Notes: generated by a model not told the origin, from the sequence alone. 64,000 nt of DNA from Streptomyces roseifaciens (GCF_001445655.1 NZ_LNBE01000003.1:2214530-2278529); one strand, 5' to 3'. Numbered from the stretch's first letter, positions 35,921 to 45,610 are shown. Numbers and translations are program-made.

Positions 35921-37471
35921 ATGACCAAGCACGGCATAAATGCGGTGGCCGTCACGGCCGCCGCCCTGGTCTTGGCAGCGTTCAGCCCGATACCGAGCAG
36001 TGCCGCGTCTCCACACGGCCACACCGCCGGGCCCGGCCCGACAGCCCCGTCGCGGTTCGTACCCGGTCCCTGCCCGAGGACGCCCGAGCCGATCGCCGCG
36101 CTCAGCACCGCACGGTGCGGTTTCCTGGAAGTCCCCGAGAACCGCGCCCGCCCTGGCAGCCGGACGATCCGGCTTGCCGTGGCGGTCATTCCGGCCACGT
36201 CGGCCAAGCCCGCCGAGGATCCGGTGGTGTTCATGTCGGGCGGCCCGGGCGGCGAGACGTTCGACGACATCCCCTTCCTGGTCGACTCCGGCCTGAACCG
36301 GGATCGCGCGCTGATCATCATGGCCCAGCGGGGCAACCTCTACGATCAGCCGAATCTCGCCTGTCCGGAGATGGACCGGTTCAACGCGCAGTACGTGGGG
36401 CTCGGCTACGACTCGCCGCAGGCGAAACGGCTCCTGCTGGACTCGGTGAAGAAGTGCAGGAATCGCCTGGCAGCCGACGGGATCGACCTGAGCGCGTACA
36501 ACACCAAGGAGAACGCCGCGGACTTCGCCGCCCTGCGCACGGCACTGGGCATCCCCCGGTGGAACGTCTACGGGCACTCCTACGGCACCAACGTGGCCCT
36601 CACCTACCTGCGCAACAACCCTCAGGGGATTCGCGCGGTGGCACTCGACTCGGCCACAGCTCCGCAGATCGTCACCCTGCCGTGGGGCTGGAGCAGCGCC
36701 CGGGAGGGCATCGAGAACGTCCTCAAGGCGTGCGCGGCCGAGCCCCGCTGCAAGAGCCGCTACCCGGACCTCCGCCGGACCCTCACCGAGCAGGTGCGCA
36801 AGCTGGAAGCGCACCCCTTGACGCTGAAGGCCCGGCCGCCGAGCGGCGGAGACCCGGTGAAGGTCGTCCTCGACGGGGGCGCCCTGCTGAACATCCTGGT
36901 CGCCAATGCCATCCCGTTCCCCGACGTCCCCGCGGCGATCCATGAGCTCGCCCACGGACGTCCGGAGCGCTTCGCGCGGGCCCGCGCGGCCGACTCGGCT
37001 GCCGTCGTCGGCATGACCGCGCACGGCCTGACGGAGTCGGTGGTGTGCAGCGAGTGGGTGCCGGGGTATTCGAAATCCGACGTGCTGAAGGCGGGGCGCC
37101 GGGCCTTCCCCGGGTGGCCGGACACGGTCCTGGCCCAGGCGCCGCAGCTTCCCTTCCAGCACGAGGTGTGCCGCATCTGGAACGTTCCCGACCGCGCCGC
37201 CTCCCACCGGGTGGCCACCACCAGCGCGGTGCCGGCACTCCTGATTGCCGGGACATTCGATGCGAAGGTCGGGGCGAGCTGGGCGCGGACCGCGGCCCGT
37301 ACGCTGTCCCGCTCGACCTCCGTACAGATCCCCGGGATCGGACACTGGGTGGTCCCGCAATCGCCCTGCGCGCAACGGGTGCTGGCCTCGTTCCTCGCCC
37401 GCCCGACCGCGCCCGACACCGCTTGCGTGGCCGGTCTCACCCCGAAACCGTTCACGATCACCCCGAAGTGA
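35921..37471 (+). CDS. Secreted alpha/beta hydrolase, tripeptidyl-aminopeptidase-like (S33 type)
   Basis: This 516-residue protein has a signal peptide (MTKHGINAVAVTAAALVLAAF, cleavage near PSSAAS). The catalytic domain shows CGFLEVPENRARPGSRTIRL, VVFMSGGPGG (oxyanion hole), GHSYGT with nucleophile Ser220 and a C-terminal GIGHWVV His. A TAP-like C-terminal domain with SEWVP and a final Cys-rich end follows. Relatives cleave tripeptides or small esters outside the cell. The next gene, 13 bases on, encodes a paralogue, so both are probably one transcript. ATG 35921 follows AGAGGAACGGG. Confidence 0.88.
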   Translation: MTKHGINAVAVTAAALVLAAFSPIPSSAASPHGHTAGPGPTAPSRFVPGPCPRTPEPIAALSTARCGFLEVPENRARPGSRTIRLAVAVIPATSAKPAEDPVVFMSGGPGGETFDDIPFLVDSGLNRDRALIIMAQRGNLYDQPNLACPEMDRFNAQYVGLGYDSPQAKRLLLDSVKKCRNRLAADGIDLSAYNTKENAADFAALRTALGIPRWNVYGHSYGTNVALTYLRNNPQGIRAVALDSATAPQIVTLPWGWSSAREGIENVLKACAAEPRCKSRYPDLRRTLTEQVRKLEAHPLTLKARPPSGGDPVKVVLDGGALLNILVANAIPFPDVPAAIHELAHGRPERFARARAADSAAVVGMTAHGLTESVVCSEWVPGYSKSDVLKAGRRAFPGWPDTVLAQAPQLPFQHEVCRIWNVPDRAASHRVATTSAVPALLIAGTFDAKVGASWARTAARTLSRSTSVQIPGIGHWVVPQSPCAQRVLASFLARPTAPDTACVAGLTPKPFTITPK

Positions 37472-37483
37472 ACGGGAGGGCAG

Positions 37484-39106
37484 ATGACACTCGACCACGC
37501 ACCCCGCCGTCGCCGTACCCTGCGCCGGCTCCACGCCGCGCCGGCCGCGCTGGTGACCGGAATCCTCGTCGGCGGCTTGCTCGCGACGCCCGCACACGCA
37601 GAACAGCGCACCGGCACCGGCACCGGCAACGGCACCTTCACCGGAGCAGCGATCGGCACAGTCGCCCGGACGGAGGGTGATGCCCGCTTCGAGCCGGGCC
37701 CCTGCCCGAAGACACCGGAGCCGATAGCCGAGCTCGAAAAGGCCCGCTGCGGAACGCTCACCGTGCCCGAGAACCGCGCCAAGCCGGGCGGTCGGCGGAT
37801 CACCCTCGGTGTCGCCGTCGTGCCGGCGGCGGCCGCCGAACCGAAGCCCGACCCGATCGTGTGGCTCGCCGGCGGCCCCGGCGACGACGCCGTCGGGGAG
37901 GCGAAGATGGCGATCGAGGGCGGCCTGAACCGCGACCGGGACGTGATTCTCATGTCCCAGCGCGGTACGTACTCGGCCGACCCGGCGCTCCTCTGCCCCA
38001 ACATCGACCGCTTCAACGCACGCGCGGTCGGCCTCGTCTACGACGCGCCGTCCACCGAGCGCCTGCACGTCAAGGCCACGAAGGCCTGCCGCGACCGGCT
38101 GGCGGGCCGGGGCGCCGACCTCAGCGCCTACAACGACACCGAGAGCGCCGCCGACTACGCGGACCTGCGCGTCGCGCTGGGCATCGACCGGTGGAACGTA
38201 TTCGGCATCTCCTACGGCACCCACCTGGCGCTCATCTACATGCGCCAGCATCCCCACGGAATCCGGTCGGTCGGCATCGACGGCATCCTGCCGCCGTCCA
38301 CGGCGGGCTCGGCGCTGACCTGGAGCAGTGCCCGGCAGGGCTTCGACGGCCTGTTCAAGGCCTGCGCGGAGGACTCCGCGTGCAACCGGCGCTATCCGAA
38401 CCTGTCCGCCACCTTCGAACGCCTCGTCCGTGAACTCGAAGCCCACCCGGTCACCACCACCGTCAGGGTCCCCGGCCACCCGGAGCCGGTGAAAGTCGTA
38501 CTGGACGGCGGAGCCCTGGTGAACTGGATGACCTCCGCCACCCACGTGGCGGAGGGCGTACCCCGCTCCCTCGACGAGCTGGCCCACGGCAAACCGCAGC
38601 GGATCGCCGAGCAGTGGGCGGGCGGCAAACTCAGCCCCCAGGCCTTCGGCAGGGTGGCCCACGGGCTCGCCTACGGCATCTTCTGCAGTGAGTGGGTACC
38701 GTACGAGAGCCAGGCCGAGGCGATCCGGGGCGGGCGGGAAGCGTTCCCGTCGTTCCCCCGCTCGGTACTGGCCCAAGCCCCGCAGCTGACCTTCCTCCGT
38801 CCGGACTGCCACGTCTGGAACGTCCCCGCGGCGCCGCCCTCGATCCGGAACGTCACGCGGAGCGACATCCCCACCCTCGCCTTGTCGGGCGGCTTCGACT
38901 CCCAGACCGGGGCGGCCAGCGGACCGTACGTCGCCCGCACGCTGAGCCGCGCCACCGTCGTCACGGTCCCCTACGAGCCCCACGTGGTGTTCGCCACGTC
39001 ACGGTGCGCCCAAGAGATCACCGTCTCCTTCTTCGACAACCCGACCGCCCCGAAAACCGGATGCCTCACCGGCCTCAAGCCGCCCCGGTTCGAGATCGGC
39101 CCATGA
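37484..39106 (+). CDS. Secreted alpha/beta hydrolase, paralogue of the upstream S33-like enzyme
   Basis: This 540-residue protein parallels the preceding gene domain by domain: signal peptide (cleavage near PAHA), GPCPKTPEPIAELEKARCGTLTVPENRAKPGGR, WLAGGPGDDA, FGISYGTHLAL with Ser243, and CSEWVPYESQAEA. The nucleophile elbow is GISYGT rather than GHSYGT, and the oxyanion GGPGD differs from GGPGG, suggesting altered substrate preference after duplication. A Thr/Gly-rich linker follows the signal peptide. ATG 37484 follows GGGAGGGCAG. It converges on the metalloprotease gene at 39155. Confidence 0.87.
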   Translation: MTLDHAPRRRRTLRRLHAAPAALVTGILVGGLLATPAHAEQRTGTGTGNGTFTGAAIGTVARTEGDARFEPGPCPKTPEPIAELEKARCGTLTVPENRAKPGGRRITLGVAVVPAAAAEPKPDPIVWLAGGPGDDAVGEAKMAIEGGLNRDRDVILMSQRGTYSADPALLCPNIDRFNARAVGLVYDAPSTERLHVKATKACRDRLAGRGADLSAYNDTESAADYADLRVALGIDRWNVFGISYGTHLALIYMRQHPHGIRSVGIDGILPPSTAGSALTWSSARQGFDGLFKACAEDSACNRRYPNLSATFERLVRELEAHPVTTTVRVPGHPEPVKVVLDGGALVNWMTSATHVAEGVPRSLDELAHGKPQRIAEQWAGGKLSPQAFGRVAHGLAYGIFCSEWVPYESQAEAIRGGREAFPSFPRSVLAQAPQLTFLRPDCHVWNVPAAPPSIRNVTRSDIPTLALSGGFDSQTGAASGPYVARTLSRATVVTVPYEPHVVFATSRCAQEITVSFFDNPTAPKTGCLTGLKPPRFEIGP

Positions 39107-39154
39107 AGTAGCCGACGTGCCGGTGGGCGGACACACGGACGCTGCTTGCAGCTG

Positions 39155-41041
39155 CTACACCCGGAACGACTCGGTGACTGCTGACGAACTCGTGAATCCG
39201 TTCGTGGTGATGATGCGCACTTGGACGTTGTCCCCTGGACGGAACTGCCCGCGGTCGACATGAATCACGGGGTCGCGCATGCCTACGGCAATGGTTCGCC
39301 AGGTGGTGCCGCCGTCGGTGCTGACTTGAGCGGAGTAGGTCGTGGTCGGGGCCTCTTCTTCGAGTCCCCGGTCGAATTCCAGGGCCAGCCCCATGGCCCC
39401 TTCCTCGGTGCCGGTGTGCCGGGTGGCACGCAGAGCGGGCGGCGGGCCCGATGCCTGAAAGACGTCGACGGGCTCTCCTGCGATCACCAACTCGATGGCC
39501 TCCGCTTGTGGTCCGATGGGGACCACCGCATCGACAAGCCCGGTACGGTCATCGTCCGGCTCGAGTTCGGAGTCGACCTTGACTTTGACCGGGTACTCGC
39601 GTGGTGCGGCACCGCCTGCCTGGATCACCCGCAGGATCGCCGTCGTCTCGCCACCCGCCGCGGATTGTCCGGACGGCGCGGCCAGGGCGGATACCGGATT
39701 GACGAACTGGATGCTGCCCTGCCCGGTGGTGAGGTTGGCCCGCGCGACGACACTGACGTATTTGTCGGCGTGGGCATCCGGGCCGGCTGCACCCCTGGCT
39801 GCACCGCCGGCTGCACCCCCGGCGGGGGAAGCCGCCTCGGGGGAGCTGACGACAGGGCGCACCGGGAACCGCTCGTCCGGTCGCCCGCCGGATCCGCCGG
39901 GTGCCGTGGCGCCCGTCGGGGAAGCACCCCCGGTGGGGGCTCCGGCTGTGCCGTCCTCCGCGACGAGCCTGTTGCGCACCCCTTCGTAGGTGTACGAGCT
40001 CAGCCACTGGAAGTTGCAGTACGTCATCACATCGTGCCACCGCAGTCCCGGAAGGGCTGCCATGGGTATGTTCAGAGCGGGGTCGCCCACGTCGAATCCG
40101 ACGAATCCGTGGTTGGTGTCGGAGATGAGTCCCTGCTCGAAGGGATAGTTCTGGAGATCATCTTCAGTCTGATTGCAGTAGCCCGGATGCAGGCGTCCGA
40201 ATGTGTGTGCGAGCTCGTGTGCCCCGTACCAGTCGCCATATGTGCCATCGAAGTCCCAGCCGAAGTCGGCGGGCCCCGCCGGGCCCGAAGCGACTGTTCC
40301 GGGGTCCGGGGCCGTGGGAATCCCCGCAGCACCCCCGCGCATGAAGAAGCCTCCGTCGCCCACCATCCCGTAATAGTGGGTGCGTGGGTCGGCGCCTTCA
40401 CTGATGTCCAGGGCGCGGAGGGCCGCAAGCTGGGCGTTGGCGGTGCCGTACTGGAAGGGGGGCGATGCGTTTGCGTCGACAATGGCGGTTGAACTGATGA
40501 CCCGGCTCACCGGGTAGGCGCGCTTCAGCCAGGAGATCAGGCCCTGGAAATCCAGTGTCCTGGGCGCGTGGACGACGGGGGGTGTGCCCGAGTGGTAGCG
40601 CAGTCCCAGGATCCGTACCCGCAGAGGCGGGGACGACCGGAATTGAACGCTCGTCGGGCTCTGGGTTCCCGTGACCGTCAGGGACTCGCCGGTTGCCGTG
40701 TCGACGACATTCGCCACCCGTATGTGCAGCGGCCCCATTGCAGTATGTGCCTCAGGGAGACGGAAGTTGAGGCTGAGTCTCACATCATTACGGCATTGGG
40801 GGACGTTTCCCGCCAGTGAGGGATCCAGGAAGACCGTGCCGAGGGAGGAGACCACGGAGGCGGTATCGGCCGGCGACCGGCTCACCGAAATCTCGCCGCG
40901 CACGGTGACTCCGGGCGCGGAATCGCAACTGAGGTAGAGCCGGACCACCGTGGACTTACCCGCGATCAAGGGTACGGAATGGTTCAGGTCCTGCACTGTC
41001 TGGGTGACTTCGACTGCATCCAGGTTCACGTCAGGCGCCAT
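39155..41041 (-). CDS. Metzincin-type zinc protease without signal peptide
   Basis: This 628-residue protein has an N-terminal beta-rich region (VEVTQTVQDLNHSVPLIAGKSTVVRLYL) and a zinc-protease domain with the metzincin motif HELAHTFGRLH (His275, Glu276, His279, His285). A WHDVMTYC Met-turn follows. A Gly/Ala/Pro linker (residues 370-430) leads to a C-terminal Ig/FN3-like beta domain. Despite these extracellular features no signal peptide is present: ATG 41041 has GAGGAGG six bases upstream, and the next in-frame start is only five codons further out. It lies 154 bases downstream of the LodB-like gene on the same strand and may act on the same proteins. Confidence 0.8.
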   Translation of the reverse strand: MAPDVNLDAVEVTQTVQDLNHSVPLIAGKSTVVRLYLSCDSAPGVTVRGEISVSRSPADTASVVSSLGTVFLDPSLAGNVPQCRNDVRLSLNFRLPEAHTAMGPLHIRVANVVDTATGESLTVTGTQSPTSVQFRSSPPLRVRILGLRYHSGTPPVVHAPRTLDFQGLISWLKRAYPVSRVISSTAIVDANASPPFQYGTANAQLAALRALDISEGADPRTHYYGMVGDGGFFMRGGAAGIPTAPDPGTVASGPAGPADFGWDFDGTYGDWYGAHELAHTFGRLHPGYCNQTEDDLQNYPFEQGLISDTNHGFVGFDVGDPALNIPMAALPGLRWHDVMTYCNFQWLSSYTYEGVRNRLVAEDGTAGAPTGGASPTGATAPGGSGGRPDERFPVRPVVSSPEAASPAGGAAGGAARGAAGPDAHADKYVSVVARANLTTGQGSIQFVNPVSALAAPSGQSAAGGETTAILRVIQAGGAAPREYPVKVKVDSELEPDDDRTGLVDAVVPIGPQAEAIELVIAGEPVDVFQASGPPPALRATRHTGTEEGAMGLALEFDRGLEEEAPTTTYSAQVSTDGGTTWRTIAVGMRDPVIHVDRGQFRPGDNVQVRIITTNGFTSSSAVTESFRV

Positions 41042-41195
41042 GATCGACCTCCTCATAGCGACATGAATCGGGCGACATGAATCCTCTGTTCCACCCTACG
41101 GCCGGTCGGGTGACCCTGCCGCGCGAGCGGATCGCAGACGCTGCCGGAACGAGTGGTTTCGCTTAGGCGCGTGTAGATGCGTGTTCCGGCCCCTT

Positions 41196-42371
41196 TCAGG
41201 CAATGCCGGGCAGGGCCTTCACTCCCGTGCGACGTCGTCGCCAGAAGGGGCTGGAGGGCCAGCGTTGCTCCTGGTCGTACGCGTACGCATGATGTCTGCG
41301 GTAGGCAGCCGCGATGCCCTCCAGGAACTCTGTGTAGTCGGCAAGCTCATCGGCCGTCCGGCCCGCGTCGGCCAGACACGCGGCCACGGTCTGTCCGGCA
41401 CGGGCACCGGTGTGCAGCGCCGTGAGGATGCCCTGCGAAGAGAGCGGGTCGAAGGCGAGGGCCGCATCCCCGGCCGCCACCCAGCCCGGGCCTGCGGCGG
41501 GGGACAGCTGCAGGCCGTGGGCGGGTGCCCAGCACGGCACGGGAGCAGAGGCGGGGTCGTAGCCCTCCAGCCGGCGGTACACGTGGCCGGTTCGGGCAAC
41601 TCCGCGCCAGAAGCCCTGGGGGGTACGGAGGGAGGGGTCGGCTAGGTCGGGGTCGGTCAGATAGGCGACCAGGCGTCCGGCCGGGATTCGGGTGGTGTAC
41701 CACCAGCCGTGGGGCGCCGCCTCGACAAGGGTGCGCGCCTCAACGTCCTCCCGGTGCTCCCGGTGCTGGTCCGCGGGGTGACGGTCGCGGAACACGGTGT
41801 ACGCGGTGACGAGCCGGTCCTGCCGGCGGCGATGGCCGTGCCGGCGGCCGATGACGCAGCGCCGACCAGTGGCATCGACCGTCCAGCGACAGTGCAACTC
41901 CGTCACGGTGGCGGTGCCTCGCTCACGGACGATCAGGCGCCTGCCGAGCTGGTCCAGCACCGTGGCCCGCCGCAGTTCGGCGCCTGCCGCGACGGCCGCG
42001 TCCCGCAGGAAGGCGTCGAAGCGGAGTCTGTCGAGGTGCCAGCCGTGCCCGTACGGGTCGAACAGGTGGCTGCGGCCGTGCAGCTCCTCTGAACCCCAAG
42101 CACTGTAGATTCCCGTGGACCTCGGATGCCCGGCGGCCAGAAAGCCGTCCAGCAGCCCGAGGTCGCGCAACAGCGGGCGGGCGGCGGGTGGCAGGGACTC
42201 CCCGATCTTGAACCCGGCTTGGCCCGCGCGCGGCGAGGAATGCCCGCCATCGTCGAGGAGCAGGACCCGGTAGCCGGCCCTCGCCATGACCAGTGCCGCT
42301 ACGGCGCCCGCCGGGCCGCTGCCTGCCACAGCCGCGTCGGCCTGTCCGGGCGGGCGCACGGGCGCGGTCAC
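41196..42371 (-). CDS. LodB/QhpG-like FAD-dependent oxidoreductase
   Basis: This 391-residue flavoprotein has an N-terminal Rossmann motif (AVAGSGPAGAVAALVMARAGYRVLLLDD), a mid TVDATGR motif and GWVAAGDAALAFDPLSSQGI (second FAD contact). These are shared with tryptophan-halogenase/geranylgeranyl-reductase-like flavoproteins, including LodB and QhpG. LodB and QhpG are needed to hydroxylate the Trp that becomes cysteine tryptophylquinone. Its GTG start overlaps the LodA-type gene by four bases, the gene order found in lodAB pairs, which supports that role over halogenation. The halogenase WxWxIP motif is absent. Confidence 0.85.
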   Translation of the reverse strand: MTAPVRPPGQADAAVAGSGPAGAVAALVMARAGYRVLLLDDGGHSSPRAGQAGFKIGESLPPAARPLLRDLGLLDGFLAAGHPRSTGIYSAWGSEELHGRSHLFDPYGHGWHLDRLRFDAFLRDAAVAAGAELRRATVLDQLGRRLIVRERGTATVTELHCRWTVDATGRRCVIGRRHGHRRRQDRLVTAYTVFRDRHPADQHREHREDVEARTLVEAAPHGWWYTTRIPAGRLVAYLTDPDLADPSLRTPQGFWRGVARTGHVYRRLEGYDPASAPVPCWAPAHGLQLSPAAGPGWVAAGDAALAFDPLSSQGILTALHTGARAGQTVAACLADAGRTADELADYTEFLEGIAAAYRRHHAYAYDQEQRWPSSPFWRRRRTGVKALPGIA

Positions 42372-45300
42372 GGACTCGGCCGGAAGCGTTTGACTTTCGC
42401 GATGAAGCCTGCCGAAACCTCCTCGTCGGGCAGGTCTGCCATGGTGACTGCAGTGGCCATGGCGGCCGGGCCGTGGACCGGGTCGGCGCCGAGGGGAACG
42501 TGCACCGTGACCAGGTTGCGCCGGGCCGGCGGGGCGGGCTCACGCGGGAAGCTGACCTCGGACTCGACCAGCATCTCCGCCGGGAAGCGGGGATCGTCGG
42601 TGGGTCCGGGACGCCGCTCGACGACACCGAGCTTGCCGAAGTCCGTCACCATGGCGTTCATGGTTGCCTCGTTTCCCGTGGGGAGCCAGCGGAGCCAGGT
42701 CCGCCGCTTCTCGAACGCGGCCAGGCGCTCCGCCATGGGGCGGGAGGTGTCGACGACGATGTCGTACTCATCCTCGGCGAGCACGTGGTTGGGCACTCGG
42801 GCCGGCCAGAAAGTGGGGAGGTACGGGTCGTAGTGGCCAAATCCGTAGAGTCGTTCGTAGCCGGACCTGCAACTTGCGGTGTCGGTCTGCCAGGGCACGG
42901 CCATCCACCGGGTCAGGTGGCCGGGGCCCTGGGCGTAGAGCGGGCCGTCGAAGGAGAGCGCCTCCTTCGGGGTGAGTGTCAGGCCGTAGGACGGCGGCTT
43001 CGGCGCGAGCGGATCGCGGTGGCGTACCCGGAACGGGCTGCTGTACAGGGTGGTGTGGCGCATCGGCCAGGTGAGCTCGCAGCCGGGGTGGAAGGCGTCG
43101 GCGAGGCAGAACGACAGGGCCGCCCGGTCGAGGGTCTGGGGCCTCTGGGAGAACGGGACGTCGTCGAGGGAGGCGGGTGGCACGGCCTGCGGGTCGTAGT
43201 CGGCGACGAAGTTTCCGCCGGCCCAGCGCTCCAGGAGGCGGTACTGGAGCGGGGAGAGCGCCACGTGCTGGCGTACGGTCTGGGGCGGTAGGTTCATCGC
43301 GTCGCCGTAGACCGCCGGCCACGGCACGGGCGACGTGCCGTCACGATCGTAGTCGCGCATCGAGAGCCAGACCTGGGAGCGCAGCTCCTGGTGGACGGGG
43401 GAGGGATCCGCCAGCTTGGCGAGCCGGTCGGGGTCGAGGAAGTGCTCGCGTCCGCCGTGCCCGAACTGGGCGGCCAGCCCCTGGTTGACCCACTGAAGCC
43501 CGCACAGCCGACGCAGTACGGGCAGCACGTCACGGGTGAACGAGACCTGCTGCGGTTCGGGGAGGAGCCCGGCGGTGACGAAGGCGTCGCGCACCAGGTC
43601 GTACATCGTGCGCACCGAGGTGAGTTCGGGTGCGTAGTTGGGCGGCGCGGTCACCACCCAGCCCGGGTCGACCGGGATGGACCGCCCCGCGATGCTGACT
43701 TCCGCGGTGACCGGGCCGTCCGAGACGTCGTCGTACCAGCCGTCGTTGTTGGCGAAGTCGCCGGCGGGAGTATCGGTGACCGAGGCCGAGACACCCCGGC
43801 CGCCCAGGAAGACCAGCCGACCGCTGTCGTCGGTGCGCAGTTCGCCCAGGTAGACGGGTCGTTCCAGGAAGGTGCCGGTGTCGAAGCGGTATTCGGCCTT
43901 GCCGGAGCGGTTGCGGCCGCGCACCGATCGGGGCCCGGGATTGATGGCCAGGCGTTTGCGCTGGGCGGCCGGGACCTTGGGGTTGCGCAGGTTGCTGTCC
44001 ATGGTGCCGGCCGCCTCCGGGATGTCGAGGGCCAGCTGGAACTGGTACCAGGCGGCCTTCACGTTGGCGACGTGGACGGTCCAGCGCAGGTCCGCGTTGT
44101 CGGCGGTCAGCTCGGCGACCGGCTCGCCGGCGGCGTTGTAGCCGTAGACCCGGAAGCGGACGGCCTGGCGCTTCAGGGCGCCGGTGGCATCCTTGTAGCT
44201 CCCGGTGGGCTGCGCGGCCGGATGGTCGACCTCGGGGCCGAGGACGTACTCGTCCATGCTGTCGCCGACCCGGGCCACTCCGATCGCGGGGTGCACGGCC
44301 GCCCTGACGATCCTGGTGTCGCGTCCGGGCGGCGGCGTGACCGGCGGGCGGGCGGGGCCGGGCTCGGTCGCCGGGATGCCGTTCACGTCGCGGCGTTGTT
44401 CGGCCGAGGCGCGGTAGACGGTCTTGCGCACTTCGGCAATGCTGCCCACCGGGCGGTGCTCGGCGAGGCTGTGCCACGGGTTGTAAGCGAGGTTCTCGCC
44501 GTAGGCGGCCTGGCCCCGGACGGTGACGTCCTGCTTTCGGAGGGTCAGCCGGGCCACTTTCACCGGCGCACTCCCGGACTCCTCCCAGCGCACGGTGGCC
44601 CGGTCCAGCGGCATGCGCTGCGGGTCGGTGCGGAACTGGAGCATCAGGTCGAAGGCCGCAGTTCCCGCCGCGAGCCGGTGTCGCAGGTCGGCGCCGAGAT
44701 ACGTGGGATCCTCGTCGGCCGGCACCGCCGCTGGGTCGCCGGGCTCACAACCTGCGGGAACGAGTTTGTACTTGACGAAGCGGTCAGGGCCGAAGGCGTA
44801 GGGCAGCACGCCCCAGTACGTGGCCGTCAGCACGCTCTCCTCGGGCTTGGCCATCGCGTCGAGGATTTCCCGGGTGATCGGGTGAGCCTGCAGGTACGGC
44901 TCGTAGTTGCCGTCGACGGCACCGGCCCTGGTGAACTCGCACATGTCCTGGGCCGTGTCGACGAAGAAGACGTCATGGTTCTGCAGCAGCAGGTCCTGGG
45001 TGCCGGCCTCGTCCTCGCCTTCCAGCAGCTTCGGGCCGGGCACTCCGAACAGCTTGATGCCGAGACCGAGGGTGGTCTTCAGATCGGGAACGCCGGGAAC
45101 GGTGTCGCTGGAGAAACGTACCCAGGCGGTCAGCCCGTCAGCCCGTTCATGGGCGCATTGCAGGAACCCGAGGCGCAGTTCGGGTGGCAGATCGGGGGAG
45201 ACCGTGAGCACTCCACGGGCCACACCGTGCGGTTTGAGGAATACCGGCCGTTTGACGGGGTCCTGGCCACGGGATATTCGCTCGCCCTGGGTCATGTCGA

Positions 45301-45406
45301 CGAACATCTGCTTCAGTGCGGCGGCCGCATTCTCGGGGCACCCTGGGAGCTGCGGCTGCCCTGCGTTCTCGGCGTTCTCGTCGAAGGGTTCGGGGGTCCC
45401 GATCAT
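42368..45406 (-). CDS. Fusion protein: catalase-like heme domain plus LodA/GoxA-type CTQ oxidase
   Basis: This 1012-residue protein joins two families. Residues 30-350 are catalase-like (KPHGVARGVLTVSPDLPPELR, GLTAWVRFSSDTVPG, TLGLGIKLFGVPGPKLL, TQDLLLQNHDVFF), a SrpA-type heme domain. From about 380 (RAAVHPAIGVARVGDS) begins a LodA/GoxA-like domain, with FHPGCELTWPMRH (Cys776) and MAVPWQTDTASC (Trp839). The 63-residue spacing is close to that of the cofactor Cys and Trp in LodA (C516, W581). LodA enzymes oxidise amino-acid amines and release H2O2; the attached catalase-like domain may dispose of it. ATG 45406 follows GGGAG. The flavoprotein gene overlaps its stop. Confidence 0.88.
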   Translation of the reverse strand: MIGTPEPFDENAENAGQPQLPGCPENAAAALKQMFVDMTQGERISRGQDPVKRPVFLKPHGVARGVLTVSPDLPPELRLGFLQCAHERADGLTAWVRFSSDTVPGVPDLKTTLGLGIKLFGVPGPKLLEGEDEAGTQDLLLQNHDVFFVDTAQDMCEFTRAGAVDGNYEPYLQAHPITREILDAMAKPEESVLTATYWGVLPYAFGPDRFVKYKLVPAGCEPGDPAAVPADEDPTYLGADLRHRLAAGTAAFDLMLQFRTDPQRMPLDRATVRWEESGSAPVKVARLTLRKQDVTVRGQAAYGENLAYNPWHSLAEHRPVGSIAEVRKTVYRASAEQRRDVNGIPATEPGPARPPVTPPPGRDTRIVRAAVHPAIGVARVGDSMDEYVLGPEVDHPAAQPTGSYKDATGALKRQAVRFRVYGYNAAGEPVAELTADNADLRWTVHVANVKAAWYQFQLALDIPEAAGTMDSNLRNPKVPAAQRKRLAINPGPRSVRGRNRSGKAEYRFDTGTFLERPVYLGELRTDDSGRLVFLGGRGVSASVTDTPAGDFANNDGWYDDVSDGPVTAEVSIAGRSIPVDPGWVVTAPPNYAPELTSVRTMYDLVRDAFVTAGLLPEPQQVSFTRDVLPVLRRLCGLQWVNQGLAAQFGHGGREHFLDPDRLAKLADPSPVHQELRSQVWLSMRDYDRDGTSPVPWPAVYGDAMNLPPQTVRQHVALSPLQYRLLERWAGGNFVADYDPQAVPPASLDDVPFSQRPQTLDRAALSFCLADAFHPGCELTWPMRHTTLYSSPFRVRHRDPLAPKPPSYGLTLTPKEALSFDGPLYAQGPGHLTRWMAVPWQTDTASCRSGYERLYGFGHYDPYLPTFWPARVPNHVLAEDEYDIVVDTSRPMAERLAAFEKRRTWLRWLPTGNEATMNAMVTDFGKLGVVERRPGPTDDPRFPAEMLVESEVSFPREPAPPARRNLVTVHVPLGADPVHGPAAMATAVTMADLPDEEVSAGFIAKVKRFRPSP

Positions 45407-45610
45407 GCTGTTCTCCCGTTTAGTGCAGCAGACTGCGGCCGCGGTGGCCCCGATCCAGTGGTCCTTGGGACGCCCGCTTCCGTCCACTCGCCCCCGATCC
45501 AGCGTGCACGAACCTTTGCGGACCAGCACGCCGAAGTGACCAACGGTGAGACCGGCCGTCCGAATGGAGGAGGTTCATTCGTCCAGACGGGTCATTCGAT
45601 GGTGATTGAC

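Noticed and set aside
35642..38983. 1113-codon minus-strand open frame
   Set aside because: It lies antisense to the two tandem hydrolases and has no recognisable motif; high GC makes such shadows long.
41196..42371. Tryptophan halogenase
   Set aside because: The FAD motifs fit, but the halogenase WxWxIP motif is absent and the four-base overlap with a LodA-type gene points to LodB-like maturation.
43391..45600. Long plus-strand open frame opposite the LodA-type gene
   Set aside because: It is the antisense shadow of the catalase-LodA gene with Gly/Val/Arg-rich composition; only the final part from 45647 is a separate real peptide gene.
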